In this document: one piece after another, positions 19,851 through 30,652 of the stretch
How positions within the stretch are numbered: the stretch's first letter is position 1
Layout of the letters: the number at the start of each line of letters is the position of its first letter
NCBI RefSeq assembly: GCF_003363155.1
Contig: NZ_QRBE01000008.1
Location: forward strand, 106,723 to 170,722
Direction: 5' to 3'
DNA length: 64,000 bases
Source: Dyella monticola
Lineage (GTDB): Bacteria; Pseudomonadota; Gammaproteobacteria; Xanthomonadales; Rhodanobacteraceae
Position numbers and translations under genes: made by a program
The notes under the pieces: model-generated
What the model was told of the DNA's origin: nothing
The model's input: the letters and a program-made list of their open reading frames with translations, nothing else
Databases searched by the model: none

Positions 19851-20372
19851 TTATTTCGACTCTTTTTTCTTGCCCGGCTTGCGACCACCGGGCTTGGGCT
19901 GCGGCACGTAACCGAGCGCTGCCCAATCCGGCACGATGCGCGCGCTTTCCACCGCATCGTGCTCGAATTGAAATACCTTTCCTTCGGCGTCCAGGCCGAT
20001 CTGGCTGCCTTCCACCGAAACAACTTTGCCGCGCAGCCTGCGGCGCCCTTCCAGCGGTACCTTCAACAGCACCTTTACTTCCTGTCCGACGAACTTCGCA
20101 AACTGCTCGGCCGTAAACAGCGGCCGATCGATACCCGGTGAAGACACTTCCAGTACGTAATGACCTGGGATCGGGTCCTCCACGTCGAGCAGTGCGGAAA
20201 GCTCACGACTGGCCGCTTCGCAATCGTCGAGATTGACCTCGCGCCCTGCGGTGTCCAGATACACGCGCAACGTACCCTGCCCCTGCGAAGGGGTGAATTC
20301 CACACCGATACATTCCAGCTGAAGATCCGCCAAAACCTCGGTAAAGCGTCGTGCTAGCGCTTGTGTGTCCAC
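19851..20372 (-). CDS. rimP: Ribosome maturation factor RimP
   Basis: About 173 residues if GTG 20372 is used; an in-frame TTG at 20399 would give 182, but has no RBS. Conserved blocks are [18 protein letters not shown] and [11 protein letters not shown], followed by the SH3-like C-terminal domain and a lysine/glycine-rich tail. It acts in 30S maturation. It is the first protein gene of the operon, downstream of the initiator tRNA and its terminator. The start is the uncertain part; the identity is firm. Confidence 0.92.
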   Translation of the reverse strand: MDTQALARRFTEVLADLQLECIGVEFTPSQGQGTLRVYLDTAGREVNLDDCEAASRELSALLDVEDPIPGHYVLEVSSPGIDRPLFTAEQFAKFVGQEVKVLLKVPLEGRRRLRGKVVSVEGSQIGLDAEGKVFQFEHDAVESARIVPDWAALGYVPQPKPGGRKPGKKKESK

Positions 20373-20514
20373 TCTCGTCGATACCGTTGCCGGAAACAAA
20401 AAATGGGCGCGAACGGCCCATTCCCTTACCTTGCCGATGTCTCACTCTGTCAGGCCTTTCCCTGCGCCTATCGGCCCATTATGACCGACGAAGCACCTGT
20501 GCATCCTTACGCCC

Positions 20515-20541
20515 AACAAAAAAGCCTCACGAGGAGGCTTT
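20515..20541 (-). terminator. Intrinsic terminator after tRNA-fMet
   Basis: On the minus strand an eight-base stem (AAAGCCTC pairing with GAGGCTTT) and five-base loop run into TTTTTTG, 18 bases after the tRNA 3' end. Read-through or a new promoter must supply rimP transcription. Confidence 0.85.
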
Positions 20542-20558
20542 CTTGTCCAAGAAAGATC

Positions 20559-20635
<77 letters not shown>

Positions 20636-20725
20636 TCAGAGTCCGAGAAGTCTAGCGACTTGGCCGAATTCTTGCAAGCCTTACGTCGCGATCTTTCTCA
20701 TTTCCGCGAGCGCGGAACACGCTCC

Positions 20726-22165
20726 TCAACCTACGAACGCCTGTTTGCACCAACCCAGCAAGGGGCCCCAGTACAAGCCCAGCGCAAGCAATGCCAACGC
20801 ATTGAGCGATAAAGCCACGCGCAGCGTGAAATCAGGCTGAAGGCGCACCTCGGTGCCCGCTTCGGGCTTGTCGAAGTACATCACTTTGACCACGCGCAGG
20901 TAGTAGTAGAGGCCAATGATGGCGAACACCGCACCGACGATCGCCAGCCACATCATGCCGGCATGGATCGCAGCTTGCAGCACCAGCAGCTTTGCGAAGA
21001 AGCCGAACATCGGCGGCACGCCTGCCAGCGAGAACAGCGAAAGCATCATCAGGAACGCCATCCACGGCGAACGTTGATTGAGGCCCTTGAAATCATCGAT
21101 GTTCTCGCATTCGAAGCCGGCACGGCTCAGCGCCAGAATCACGCCGAATGCGGCCGTGGACATCAGTGCATAGCTCACCGCGTAGAACATGGCTGCGGAA
21201 TACCCTTCGGGCCTCGCGTTGACCAAGCCCAGCAGCAGGTAGCCCATGTGCGAGATCGTCGAATAGGCAAGCAGACGCTTGAGGTTCGTCTGCACGATGG
21301 CCACCACGTTGCCGATCGCCAGAGAAACAACGGCCAGTACAGCAAGCATGATCTGCCAGTGTTGCGCGAAATCGCCCATACCGGTGGCAAGCAGGCGGAA
21401 CGCCATGCCGAACGCAGCAAGCTTGGAGGCCGAGCCGATGAATGCGGTGACTGAGGTGGGCGCGCCCTGGTAGACGTCCGGAATCCACATGTGGAACGGC
21501 GCGACACCAAGCTTGAACGCGACGCCGATCACCATGAACACCAGGCCAAACACCAACAGATGCGGCATGGTGCTGTGCGTGATGGCCTGGTGCAGTTGTA
21601 CCAGGTCCAGCGTGTTAGTCGCGCCGTAGACCATCGACATGCCATACAGCAGCAAGCCCGAGGAAAGCGCACCCAACACGAAATACTTGATGGCGGCCTC
21701 GGAGGACAGGCCCGAATCGCGGTTCAGCGCCACCAATGCGTACGACGACAGCGTCAGCAGTTCCAGGCCCAGGTAGATCATCACCAGGTTGCCGGCCGAG
21801 ACGAGCAGCATCACGCCGATCACGGCGAACAGCATCAGCGTGTAGAACTCACCCACGAACAGCTTGCGGTCGACCATATACGGGCGGCCGTAGATGAATA
21901 CCAGGATAGTCGACAACAAGGTAAACACCTTGAGGATCGCACTCATTCCGTCGCGGATGAACATGCCATGGAATGCGGTCACCTCGCCTTCTGGCATGTA
22001 GCGAAGCACCAGATAGCCGGTCACCACCAGCACACCGATGGAAAGCCAATGCAGATAAACGCGCTCCGCCGGCTTCATGAAAGCATCGGCCAGCAGGAGT
22101 ACGCACGCCGCCGCTACCAGAAAGAATTCCGGCAGCATGATGAGAATGTCGTTGATAGTCGGCAT
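20726..22165 (-). CDS. nuoN: NADH-quinone oxidoreductase subunit N
   Basis: 479 residues, about 14 transmembrane helices, an antiporter-like proton-pumping subunit of complex I. Family blocks include LSSYALVALNRDSGLSSEAA and the GVAFKLGVAPFHMWIPDVY lysine-helix segment; the discontinuous helices carry conserved Lys and Glu residues. It is the last gene of the nuo operon, 12 bases after nuoM. The stop is followed by about 90 bases and then the metY region. Confidence 0.96.
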   Translation of the reverse strand: MPTINDILIMLPEFFLVAAACVLLLADAFMKPAERVYLHWLSIGVLVVTGYLVLRYMPEGEVTAFHGMFIRDGMSAILKVFTLLSTILVFIYGRPYMVDRKLFVGEFYTLMLFAVIGVMLLVSAGNLVMIYLGLELLTLSSYALVALNRDSGLSSEAAIKYFVLGALSSGLLLYGMSMVYGATNTLDLVQLHQAITHSTMPHLLVFGLVFMVIGVAFKLGVAPFHMWIPDVYQGAPTSVTAFIGSASKLAAFGMAFRLLATGMGDFAQHWQIMLAVLAVVSLAIGNVVAIVQTNLKRLLAYSTISHMGYLLLGLVNARPEGYSAAMFYAVSYALMSTAAFGVILALSRAGFECENIDDFKGLNQRSPWMAFLMMLSLFSLAGVPPMFGFFAKLLVLQAAIHAGMMWLAIVGAVFAIIGLYYYLRVVKVMYFDKPEAGTEVRLQPDFTLRVALSLNALALLALGLYWGPLLGWCKQAFVG

Positions 22166-22177
22166 GGTCGTTCCCGA

Positions 22178-23686
22178 TCAGACCTTATGGATGGCGAGCA
22201 TTTGCACGATCTGGTTCACCGAGTTGTCCATCAGGTGGATCAGCGGTTCGGGCCACACGCCCAGAACCAGCACAGCCGCCGCGAACGCGCCCAGCACGAA
22301 CCACTCGCGCCCGTTGATGTCTTTCATTTCTGCCACGTGGGGATTGGTTACTTCACCCCACAGCACGCGCTTGACCAGCCACAGCGTGTAAGCCGCGCCA
22401 ATGATCAGGGTGAAGGCGGCGAACAATGCAATCCATGGATTGGCGCTGAAGCTGGACAGGATGACCATGAATTCGCCCACGAATCCGCTGGTACCCGGCA
22501 GGCCGCAGTTGGCCATGGCGAAGAACACATAGAAGAATCCGAACCATGGCATCACGTTGACCACACCGCCGTAATCCTTGATCAGGCGGGTGTGCATGCG
22601 GTCATACAGCACACCGATGCACGAGAACATCGCACCGGAGACGAAACCGTGCGAAATCATCTGCACCATCGCACCTTGCACGCCCAGGCGCGCGGCATCG
22701 GTATTGCCGTGATCGCGCACCAACATGAAGGCGATGAACACGCCCAACGTCACGAAACCCATGTGCGCAACGGAGGAGTAAGCCACCAGCTTCTTCATGT
22801 CCTCCTGCACCAGCGCGACATAGCCGATGTACACCACGGCAATCAGGCTGAGCGCAATCACCACCCACGCGAAATGTTCGGACGCATCGGGCGTGATAGG
22901 CAAGCTGAAACGAAGGAAGCCGTATCCACCAATCTTCAGCATCACCGCCGCCAGCACCACCGAACCACCGGTAGGCGCTTCCACGTGCGCATCCGGCAAC
23001 CATGTGTGCACCGGCACCATTGGTACCTTCACGGCGAAGGCGATCAGGAAGGCGAAGAATAACCAGCTCTGCTCGGTCATCGACAGCGGCAGGGCCGCCA
23101 GCGCGTGCAAATCCCACGTGCCCGCCTTCAGGTACAGGTAGATCAAGCCCACCAGCATGAAGATGGAGCCGAAGAACGTGTAGATGAAGAACTTCAAGGT
23201 CGCATATACGCGACGCGGGCCACCCCAGATGCCGATGATGATGAACATCGGAATCAGCATCGCCTCGAAGAACACGTAGAACAGCAAGGCGTCAGTGGCG
23301 CAGAACACGCCGATCATCAAACCTTCGAGCACCAGCATGGCAGCCATGTACTGATGGGGTTTGTCCTGGATCACTTCCCAAGCACCCACGATCACAAGGA
23401 TGCCCACGAAAGTGGTCAGGAGGATCAGCGCGACGGAAATGCCATCGACACCGAGGCTGTAATGAACATTGAGCGACTCGATCCACAGATGGCTTTCAAC
23501 AAGCTGCATCCCCGACACACCGGGGTTGTACTGCGGAATGAGAAACAGGCTGATGGCAAACGTGAGGATGGCCATCAGCAAGGCAAGCCAGCGGGCCGTG
23601 TTCGGACGGCCGGAACCGGCCAGGAGAACAGGCACCGCGCCTACGATGGGCAGCCAGATCAGCAGGCTGAGCAGATGATTGAACAT
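22178..23686 (-). CDS. nuoM: NADH-quinone oxidoreductase subunit M
   Basis: 502 residues from MFNHLLSLLIW at 23686. A multi-helix antiporter-like proton-pumping subunit with HTWLPDAHVEAPTGGSV, the Mrp-family signature, and the channel Glu and Lys residues in FFEAMLIPMF and FAVKVPMVP. It follows nuoL by 14 bases. An in-frame start further upstream would overlap nuoL and has no homologous sequence. Confidence 0.96.
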   Translation of the reverse strand: MFNHLLSLLIWLPIVGAVPVLLAGSGRPNTARWLALLMAILTFAISLFLIPQYNPGVSGMQLVESHLWIESLNVHYSLGVDGISVALILLTTFVGILVIVGAWEVIQDKPHQYMAAMLVLEGLMIGVFCATDALLFYVFFEAMLIPMFIIIGIWGGPRRVYATLKFFIYTFFGSIFMLVGLIYLYLKAGTWDLHALAALPLSMTEQSWLFFAFLIAFAVKVPMVPVHTWLPDAHVEAPTGGSVVLAAVMLKIGGYGFLRFSLPITPDASEHFAWVVIALSLIAVVYIGYVALVQEDMKKLVAYSSVAHMGFVTLGVFIAFMLVRDHGNTDAARLGVQGAMVQMISHGFVSGAMFSCIGVLYDRMHTRLIKDYGGVVNVMPWFGFFYVFFAMANCGLPGTSGFVGEFMVILSSFSANPWIALFAAFTLIIGAAYTLWLVKRVLWGEVTNPHVAEMKDINGREWFVLGAFAAAVLVLGVWPEPLIHLMDNSVNQIVQMLAIHKV

Positions 23687-23700
23687 GGAGCTCGCTTCCC

Positions 23701-25821
23701 TTATTGCCCGATCAACCAATACCCGCCCAAGAGCAGGATCAGTCCGAGGATCATCGCAAACGCATAGTGATACAGATAACCGGATTGGACGCGACGCATG
23801 CCCGCGGCGATGCGCTGCACCAGACTTGCCGAACCGTCGATCAGCACGCCGTCGATGACGGCAGCATCACCACCCTTCCAGAACATGCGTCCCAGCTTCA
23901 CGCCACCGCGCGCAAAGATCGCGAAGTAGATCTCATCGACCCAGAATTTGCGATCGAGGATGGTCCATATCGGTTTGAATGCCGTCTTGATCTTGCCGGC
24001 CATCGCCGGGTTGAACAGATAGATGTACGTGGTGATAAGGAAGGCGATCACCACCAGAATAAACGGTGGCTGCGTCAATCCTTGCAGGCCGGCGGAAGCC
24101 CAGCCGTTGAATTCCTTCGCCATCTCGCCCAGCACATTGTTGGCTTCGTTGACGTGAATGGCACCGCCAAACCAGCCGCTATACAGCAACGGCTTCGCGG
24201 TGACCGCGCCAACCAGCAGCGACGGAATGGCCAAGAGGATCAGCGGCAGCGTCACCACCCACGGCGATTCCTTCGGCGCATGTTCCAGCACACCCGGCTC
24301 GTGGCCACCGTGGTCGCCATGCTTGGCCGGATCGTCCGTCATGGCGTGCGCGTGCAGACCAGCAACGTCGGCATGCACGGGGTGATGGTGCGCGTGCGTG
24401 TCCTTGGCATGGCCATGCCCGTGTGCATCGTGATGATGATGCTCGACGCGGAAGCGCTCCTTGCCATGGAAGGTCATGTACATCTGGCGAAACGTGTAGG
24501 TAGCCGTCACGAATGCGCCAGCCAGCACGCAGAAGTACGCGTAGCCTGCACCCCAGCGATGGGAGTCATGCACCGCCTCGATGATCGCATCCTTCGAGTA
24601 GAAACCCGAGAAGAACGGCACACCACACAACGCCAGCGCACCGACCCACATCGTGATCCAGGTGATCGGCATGTATTTACGCAGGCCACCCATGTAACGC
24701 ATGTCCTGCTCGTGGTGCATAGCGATGATCACCGAGCCCGCACCCAAGAACAGCAGCGCCTTGAAGAACGCGTGCGTCATCAGGTGGAACACCGCGCCAG
24801 CGTAGGCGGAGACACCCAGCGCGACCGTCATGTAGCCAAGCTGCGACAAGGTGGAATACGCCACCACGCGCTTGATGTCGTTCTGCACGATGCCGATCAG
24901 GCCGGTGAACAGCGCACCGGTCGCACCGATCACCAACACGACGCTCAGCGCGGTCTCCGACAGCTCATAGAACGGCGACATGCGCGCCACCATGAAGATG
25001 CCGGCGGTCACCATCGTCGCGGCGTGGATCAGCGCGGAGATCGGGGTCGGACCTTCCATCGAGTCAGGCAGCCACACATGCAGCGGCACCTGCGCGGACT
25101 TGCCCATCGCACCGATGAACAGCAGGATGCAGATCACCGTCGCCGCATCCCAGTGAATGTTCTGGGTGAGCGTGAGGGTCTTGCCCACCAGCGTAGGCGC
25201 GGAGGCAAACGCAGTGGCGTAATCCAGCGTGCCGAGGAAATACAGGACCGCCGCGATACCCAACAGGAAGCCGAAGTCGCCCACGCGGTTGACGACAAAC
25301 GCCTTGAGGCTGGCGAAGATCGCCGTCGGACGCTTGAACCAGAAACCGATCAACAGATACGACACCAGACCCACTGCTTCCCAGCCGAAGAACAGCTGCA
25401 GGAAGTTGTTGCTCATGACGAGCATCAACATCGAGAAGGTGAACAGCGAAATGTAGCTGAAGAAGCGCTGGTAGCCCGGGTCATCCGCCATGTAGCCGAT
25501 GGTGTACACATGCACCAGCAGCGACACGAAGGTCACCACCACCATCATCATCGCGGTGAGGCGATCGATGAGGAAGCCTACGCTGCCGGTGTATTTACCG
25601 ATTTCGAACCAGGTATAAATGTTGTGGTTGTAGACCGGCGCGCCAGCGAAAGCGATCTGATAGAGCACATAGAACGACAGGCCAAAGGAGATCAGCAGGC
25701 CCAGAATAGTGATGCTGTGCGCACCCACTCGGCCAATCTGCTTGCCGAAGAAACCAGCGAGCACGCAACCGACGAGCGGCGCGAGTGCAATGGTCAACAG
25801 GATGGAGGAGGAAAGTTCCAT
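23701..25821 (-). CDS. nuoL: NADH-quinone oxidoreductase subunit L with histidine-rich insertion
   Basis: 706 residues from MELSSSILLT at 25821, roughly 90 more than E. coli NuoL. The proton-pump core (HVWLPDSMEGPTPISALIHA) and the long lateral C-terminal helix region are present. The excess is mainly a loop encoded at about 24279-24447, after YMTFHGKERF, holding about 18 histidines in some 60 residues. E. coli NuoL has only a short link there. Such a loop could bind metal, but no function is known to me. An upstream TTG at 25830 is rejected for lack of an RBS. Confidence 0.95.
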   Translation of the reverse strand: MELSSSILLTIALAPLVGCVLAGFFGKQIGRVGAHSITILGLLISFGLSFYVLYQIAFAGAPVYNHNIYTWFEIGKYTGSVGFLIDRLTAMMMVVVTFVSLLVHVYTIGYMADDPGYQRFFSYISLFTFSMLMLVMSNNFLQLFFGWEAVGLVSYLLIGFWFKRPTAIFASLKAFVVNRVGDFGFLLGIAAVLYFLGTLDYATAFASAPTLVGKTLTLTQNIHWDAATVICILLFIGAMGKSAQVPLHVWLPDSMEGPTPISALIHAATMVTAGIFMVARMSPFYELSETALSVVLVIGATGALFTGLIGIVQNDIKRVVAYSTLSQLGYMTVALGVSAYAGAVFHLMTHAFFKALLFLGAGSVIIAMHHEQDMRYMGGLRKYMPITWITMWVGALALCGVPFFSGFYSKDAIIEAVHDSHRWGAGYAYFCVLAGAFVTATYTFRQMYMTFHGKERFRVEHHHHDAHGHGHAKDTHAHHHPVHADVAGLHAHAMTDDPAKHGDHGGHEPGVLEHAPKESPWVVTLPLILLAIPSLLVGAVTAKPLLYSGWFGGAIHVNEANNVLGEMAKEFNGWASAGLQGLTQPPFILVVIAFLITTYIYLFNPAMAGKIKTAFKPIWTILDRKFWVDEIYFAIFARGGVKLGRMFWKGGDAAVIDGVLIDGSASLVQRIAAGMRRVQSGYLYHYAFAMILGLILLLGGYWLIGQ

Positions 25822-25826
25822 GATGC

Positions 25827-26132
25827 TCAACCCTTCATGCTGTCGATTTCGGCAACGTTGACCGTGCTGCGGTTACGGAACAGCAAGACCAGGATCGCCA
25901 GGCCGATGGCGGATTCCGCCGCAGCCACTGTGAGAATGAAGAACACGAAGACCTGCCCTGCCACGTCATGACCGAAGCGCGAGAAGGCGATGAAATTGAT
26001 ATTGACGGCAAGCAGCATCAGCTCGATCGCCATCAGCAACACGATCACGTTCTTACGGTTGATGAACAGGCCCGCCACCGAAATACAGAACAGGATCGCG
26101 CCCAACACGATGTAATGCGAAAGCGTAATCAT
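25827..26132 (-). CDS. nuoK: NADH-quinone oxidoreductase subunit K
   Basis: 101 residues, three transmembrane helices, the standard size. Conserved glutamates of the proton path are in [13 protein letters not shown] and [11 protein letters not shown]. It couples quinone chemistry to the antiporter subunits. The start overlaps the nuoJ stop by four bases, so translation is coupled. Confidence 0.97.
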   Translation of the reverse strand: MITLSHYIVLGAILFCISVAGLFINRKNVIVLLMAIELMLLAVNINFIAFSRFGHDVAGQVFVFFILTVAAAESAIGLAILVLLFRNRSTVNVAEIDSMKG

Positions 26133-26782
26133 GGCTTGGACTCCTGGGCCGGCGACGGCTGGCTATCGGTCGGGCGCTCCGCTGCCATCTTGATGATGCG
26201 CACGCGATCGGACGCCTTGACGGCAACCTGTTCGCTCGGATGCTGCTTGCGCGCCCCAACGCGATGACGCAGCGTCAACGCAACCGCGGCGATCACACCT
26301 ACCGTAAGAATCAACGCGGCGACCTCGAACGGTAGTAGGTATTGCGTGTAAAGCGCCATGCCAAGCCATGCAGTGTTGGACATGCCTGCGGCAGTCGCCG
26401 GGTTATCGCCCATGGTCTGCGCATGCATGAAGCGCACGCCGATCAGGCCAAGCATTTCCACCAACATCACAGCCGCCACAACCAGGCCGACGGGCAGGAA
26501 TTTGACGAAGCCCTCACGCAGCTTTTCCTGGTCGATATCCAGCATCATCACCACGAACAGGAACAGCACCATCACTGCACCGACGTAAACCACGATCAGC
26601 GCTATGGCAAGGAATTCTGCCTCGGCCAGCATCCAGATGCAGGCCGTGCTGAAGAAGGTGAGCACCAGCGCCAGCACGGCATGCACCGAGTTGCGCAGCG
26701 TGATCACCGAAAGCGCCGCCACCACGGTAACTGCGGCGAAGGCATAGAAGCAGATGAGTTGGAACAAGGACGTGTCGATCAT
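26129..26782 (-). CDS. nuoJ: NADH-quinone oxidoreductase subunit J
   Basis: 217 residues with five transmembrane helices, including the helix with the pi-bulge ([18 protein letters not shown]) that rotates during turnover. The cytosolic tail after residue 170 is polar and not conserved. It sits between nuoI and nuoK, with a nine-base gap to nuoI. Confidence 0.95.
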   Translation of the reverse strand: MIDTSLFQLICFYAFAAVTVVAALSVITLRNSVHAVLALVLTFFSTACIWMLAEAEFLAIALIVVYVGAVMVLFLFVVMMLDIDQEKLREGFVKFLPVGLVVAAVMLVEMLGLIGVRFMHAQTMGDNPATAAGMSNTAWLGMALYTQYLLPFEVAALILTVGVIAAVALTLRHRVGARKQHPSEQVAVKASDRVRIIKMAAERPTDSQPSPAQESKP

Positions 26783-26791
26783 GGTATGTCC

Positions 26792-27283
26792 TTAGCGGTA
26801 AGCCGCGTCTTGAGCGCGAGCCGCCGCGATTTCCGCCTCGAAGCGATCGCCGATGGCCAGAAGCTGTGGCTTGGTCACCACGTTCTCGCCACGGTGCTCA
26901 AAGTGGTACTCATGAATGTGCGTTTCGACGATCGAGTCCACCGGGCAGCTCTCTTCGCAGAAACCGCAGTAGATACACTTGAAGAGGTCAATGTCGTAAC
27001 GCGTGGTGCGGCGCTGGCCATCGCCAGGGCGCGGCGCGGAATCGATCGTGATCGCCAGCGCCGGGCACACCGCTTCGCACAGCTTGCACGCGATGCAACG
27101 CTCTTCACCGTTGGCGTAACGGCGCAACGCATGCAGACCACGGAAACGGTTGGACTTGGGGATGTGCTCCATCGGGTAGCGCATCGTGTATTTCGGCAAA
27201 AACATGTACCGAAGCGTGAGCGCCATGCCTTTCAGCAGCTCGATGAGCAGCAGGCTCTTGAAATAGTTGGTAACGCGGGACAT
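26792..27283 (-). CDS. nuoI: NADH-quinone oxidoreductase subunit I
   Basis: 163 residues, an 8Fe ferredoxin-like subunit holding clusters N6a and N6b. The two motifs are [16 protein letters not shown] and [16 protein letters not shown], all eight cysteines present. The amphipathic N-terminal helix anchors it to the membrane arm. It passes electrons from NuoG to NuoB. Confidence 0.97.
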   Translation of the reverse strand: MSRVTNYFKSLLLIELLKGMALTLRYMFLPKYTMRYPMEHIPKSNRFRGLHALRRYANGEERCIACKLCEAVCPALAITIDSAPRPGDGQRRTTRYDIDLFKCIYCGFCEESCPVDSIVETHIHEYHFEHRGENVVTKPQLLAIGDRFEAEIAAARAQDAAYR

Positions 27284-27292
27284 GTGTTTTCC

Positions 27293-28321
27293 TTAGCCTC
27301 CCGTGCCGACGTGAACCCAGCCGTAGTACTTCATGCAGCCGGCCACGAGCACCCAGACGATGCCGATGGGGATGAACACTTTCCAGCCCAGGCGCATGAT
27401 CTGGTCGTAGCGATAGCGCGGGAAAGTGGCACGGAACCACAGAAACAAGGTGGCGAATACAAACACTTTGATGGCCAGCCACACGGGGTTGGCGTCGCCC
27501 AATACGGGCACGCTGGCTGGGAACGGGCTCAGCCAACCGCCGCAGAACAGGATCGAGGCCAGGAAGCTGACCAGGATCATGTTGGCGTATTCGGCCAGGA
27601 AGAACAGTGCGAACGCCGAACCCGAATACTCCACGTGGAAACCAGCCACGATTTCCGACTCACCTTCCGCGACGTCGAATGGGGCACGGTTGGTTTCAGC
27701 CACGCCGGATATGAAGTAGACGATGAATACCGGCAGCAGCGGCAGCCAGAACCAGTCGAGCAAACCCTTGCTACCCGCCTGCGCGTGCACGATGTCGGTG
27801 AGATTCAAACTACCCGACAGCACCAGTACGCACACCAGGCACAAGCCCATCGCCAGTTCGTACGAAATCACCTGCGCTGCCGAACGCATGGCACCCAGTA
27901 GTGCGTAACGCGAGTTCGAAGACCAGCCCGCGAGAATGATGCCGTATACGCCCAGCGAGGTCATCGCCAACAGATACAAGAGGCCAGCGTTGGCATTGGA
28001 CAACACCGCCTTGTCACTGAATGGGATGACCGCCCAGGCAGCAAGCGCTGGTACCAGTGCAATCAGCGGGGCAAGGTAATACAGGGACTTATTAGCACTG
28101 GTGGGAAGAATGACTTCCTTCAGAAGCAACTTCACCACGTCCGCGAAGGCCTGCAGCAAACCGAAGGGTCCCACCTTGTTGGGCCCCATGCGCACGTGCA
28201 TCCAACCGATGACCTTGCGTTCCCACCACACGTACAGAGCCACCGCGATAACCAGCGGCAGCACGACGCAAAGCGTGTACAGAAGCGGCAGCAGGAGTTG
28301 GTTGATAAGTTGATCGGCCAT
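27293..28321 (-). CDS. nuoH: NADH-quinone oxidoreductase subunit H
   Basis: 342 residues, eight transmembrane helices. The quinone-channel loop [20 protein letters not shown] is intact, as is the conserved [16 protein letters not shown] near the start. It forms the quinone chamber with NuoB and NuoD and the first part of the proton path. It lies three bases after nuoG. Confidence 0.96.
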   Translation of the reverse strand: MADQLINQLLLPLLYTLCVVLPLVIAVALYVWWERKVIGWMHVRMGPNKVGPFGLLQAFADVVKLLLKEVILPTSANKSLYYLAPLIALVPALAAWAVIPFSDKAVLSNANAGLLYLLAMTSLGVYGIILAGWSSNSRYALLGAMRSAAQVISYELAMGLCLVCVLVLSGSLNLTDIVHAQAGSKGLLDWFWLPLLPVFIVYFISGVAETNRAPFDVAEGESEIVAGFHVEYSGSAFALFFLAEYANMILVSFLASILFCGGWLSPFPASVPVLGDANPVWLAIKVFVFATLFLWFRATFPRYRYDQIMRLGWKVFIPIGIVWVLVAGCMKYYGWVHVGTGG

Positions 28322-28324
28322 GAG

Positions 28325-30652
28325 TTACGCCTTGCTCAAGGTGATGGCCGCGCCATACGGCGGCAGCGTCGCGGTCTGATCGTGAGCGGCCTCGATCCAT
28401 GCAGCGCCATCGGGCACCGTGTCATCGATGAGTAGCGGCAGCACGCCGTTGACGAGCTTGACGTTGTCGCCAGCTGCCAGACCCTGACGCTGCGCTTCAT
28501 CGGCATTCAAGCGCACGGCGAATGCACGATTGAGCGGATGAGCCTGCAGCGAACTGGCACGTCGGACAACGGCGTCGCTGCGGTAGATCGGCCACGTGGC
28601 GAGGCGGCTCAGGCCCTGTACTGGCTTGCGTTCGGCCAGCCCCTGGGACGTTGATGCCTTGCGCTCGACCAAGCTTTCGCGCAAACCGGCGATATCGTCG
28701 AATTCGAAGCCCGGCAGCTTCATCAGCCCACCGAGTGCACGCAGCACCTTCCAGCCCGCGCGTGCATCCGCCGGCGCTTTGGCGCCCGCTTCCACGCGCT
28801 GCACAAGGCCATCCACGTTCACGAGCGTGCCCGCGATTTCCGGCAACAGACCGATCGGCAGGATCACGTCCGCGACGTCGCGCAATGCCGCATTGGCGAA
28901 AGCGCTGAATGCGACGATGTGCTGAGCACCATTCAAAGCATTGGTAACTGCCGCGCCATCGGCGAAGTCGTGCGGGAACTCCAGGCCATACAGCAGATAG
29001 CCCTTGCGCGGTTGCGCCAGCATGGCTTGCGTGTGGAGGCCGCCATTGCCCGGCAGCACACCCACCTTCGTGAGGCCCAGGCCATTGGCACCGACCGGCA
29101 ATTCGTTGTAAGCCGCACCCGTGGCTTCGGCGATAAAACGCGCGACTGCGCGCAGCCACGACGCTTGCGGATGCGTGACTGCGGCATCGCCGAGGATGAT
29201 CACGGACTGGCCAGACTTCAGTGATGCAACCGCTTCGCGCGCCTTGTCGGTAACCTGCAGCGGCGCCAGCGATTCATGGGAAATGAAACCCGGCTGCGCT
29301 GCGCCTGCCTCGATCGCAACCTTCGCCAATACCAGCAGCGAATCGACCAGATAGTGCGGAGGCACCACGGCTTCGCCGGCCAGGCTGTAATTGAAGTTGA
29401 ATTCCGCCGGATTGACGGCGTAGACCTTCGCGCCCTTCTTCACCGCCTGATGGATGCGATGGTTGAGCAACGGCATTTCATAGCGCAGGTCCGAACCGAC
29501 CAGCAGCGCCGCCTTCACCTTGTCCACGTCAGCGGCCGGCATGGCGAAGGTCTGCGCCACGGCGTTGTCGGCAAAATCCAGCTGGCGCAGGCGATGATCG
29601 ATGTGCGCACTGCCCAGACTTTGTGCGAGGCGAACCAGCAGATCGCCCTCCTCGCTCGTGGTGGACGGGTGCACCAGCACGCCCAGATCGCTGCCCGGCA
29701 CGCTCTTCAGCGCTTCAGCCGCAACGGTGAGCGCGTCGTCCCACGTGGTTTTCTGCCACTGACCATTGCGCTTCACTTCAGGCGCATGCACGCGGTCAGC
29801 CGCATAGAGGCCTTCGTGGCTATAACGATCGCGATCGGATAGCCAGCATTCGTTGATAGCTTCGTTGTCGCGCGGCACCGTGCGCAACACTTCGCCGCGA
29901 CGCGTATGCAGCCACAGGTTGGAACCGAGCGCATCGTGATAGGCGATGGACGGCTTGGCGATCAATTCCCAGGCGCGTGCCTTGAACTGGAACGGCTTAT
30001 TGGTCAGCGCACCGACCGGGCAAACGTCGATGACGTTGCCGGAAAGCTCGGTCTCCAGCGCTTTGCCGATGTAGGTGCCGATCTGCAGATTCTCGCCACG
30101 GCTCATGCCGCCGAGTTCATACGTACCGGCGATTTCGCTGGTGAAGCGCACGCAACGCGTACACTGGATGCAGCGGGTCATCTCGGTAGCGACCAGCGAA
30201 CCGAGGTTTTCGTCAGCGATGGTGCGCTTGCGCTCGGTGTAGCGCGACACGCTGCGCCCGTAGCCGAGCGCGATGTCCTGCAGCTCGCACTCGCCGCCCT
30301 GATCACAAATCGGGCAGTCGAGCGGATGGTTGATCAACAGGAATTCCATCACGTCGCGCTGGAATTTCAGCGCCTTGTCGGAACGCGTGGTGACTTTCAT
30401 GCCTTCGGCCACGGGCGTAGCGCACGCCGGCTGGGGTTTGGGCATGGGACGACCGCCCATTTCCACATCCACCAGGCACATGCGGCAGTTGGCGGCGATG
30501 GGAAGCTTGCGGTGATAGCAGAAGCGTGGAATCGCAACGCCGATGTTGTCGGCGGCTTCGATGATCATCGCGCCCTTGCGGATCTGCGTAGGCTTGCCAT
30601 CAATCTCGACATTGACCAGATCAGGTGCGGTATTGGCTGGCTGCGCACTCAT
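28325..30652 (-). CDS. nuoG: NADH-quinone oxidoreductase subunit G
   Basis: 775 residues. An N-terminal [2Fe-2S] domain ([20 protein letters not shown]) precedes the His/Cys [4Fe-4S] site ([18 protein letters not shown]) and a further [4Fe-4S] site ([13 protein letters not shown]). The rest is a molybdopterin-oxidoreductase-like domain without cofactor-binding function. The additional N7-cluster cysteine set is not evident. The start overlaps the nuoF stop by four bases. It transfers electrons from NuoF/E to NuoI. Confidence 0.96.
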   Translation of the reverse strand: MSAQPANTAPDLVNVEIDGKPTQIRKGAMIIEAADNIGVAIPRFCYHRKLPIAANCRMCLVDVEMGGRPMPKPQPACATPVAEGMKVTTRSDKALKFQRDVMEFLLINHPLDCPICDQGGECELQDIALGYGRSVSRYTERKRTIADENLGSLVATEMTRCIQCTRCVRFTSEIAGTYELGGMSRGENLQIGTYIGKALETELSGNVIDVCPVGALTNKPFQFKARAWELIAKPSIAYHDALGSNLWLHTRRGEVLRTVPRDNEAINECWLSDRDRYSHEGLYAADRVHAPEVKRNGQWQKTTWDDALTVAAEALKSVPGSDLGVLVHPSTTSEEGDLLVRLAQSLGSAHIDHRLRQLDFADNAVAQTFAMPAADVDKVKAALLVGSDLRYEMPLLNHRIHQAVKKGAKVYAVNPAEFNFNYSLAGEAVVPPHYLVDSLLVLAKVAIEAGAAQPGFISHESLAPLQVTDKAREAVASLKSGQSVIILGDAAVTHPQASWLRAVARFIAEATGAAYNELPVGANGLGLTKVGVLPGNGGLHTQAMLAQPRKGYLLYGLEFPHDFADGAAVTNALNGAQHIVAFSAFANAALRDVADVILPIGLLPEIAGTLVNVDGLVQRVEAGAKAPADARAGWKVLRALGGLMKLPGFEFDDIAGLRESLVERKASTSQGLAERKPVQGLSRLATWPIYRSDAVVRRASSLQAHPLNRAFAVRLNADEAQRQGLAAGDNVKLVNGVLPLLIDDTVPDGAAWIEAAHDQTATLPPYGAAITLSKA

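Noticed and set aside
23704..25971. Long open frame on the plus strand opposite nuoL and nuoK
   Set aside because: It mirrors high-GC codon periodicity of the nuo genes; its residues (His, Arg, Gln runs) match no family and it has no RBS.
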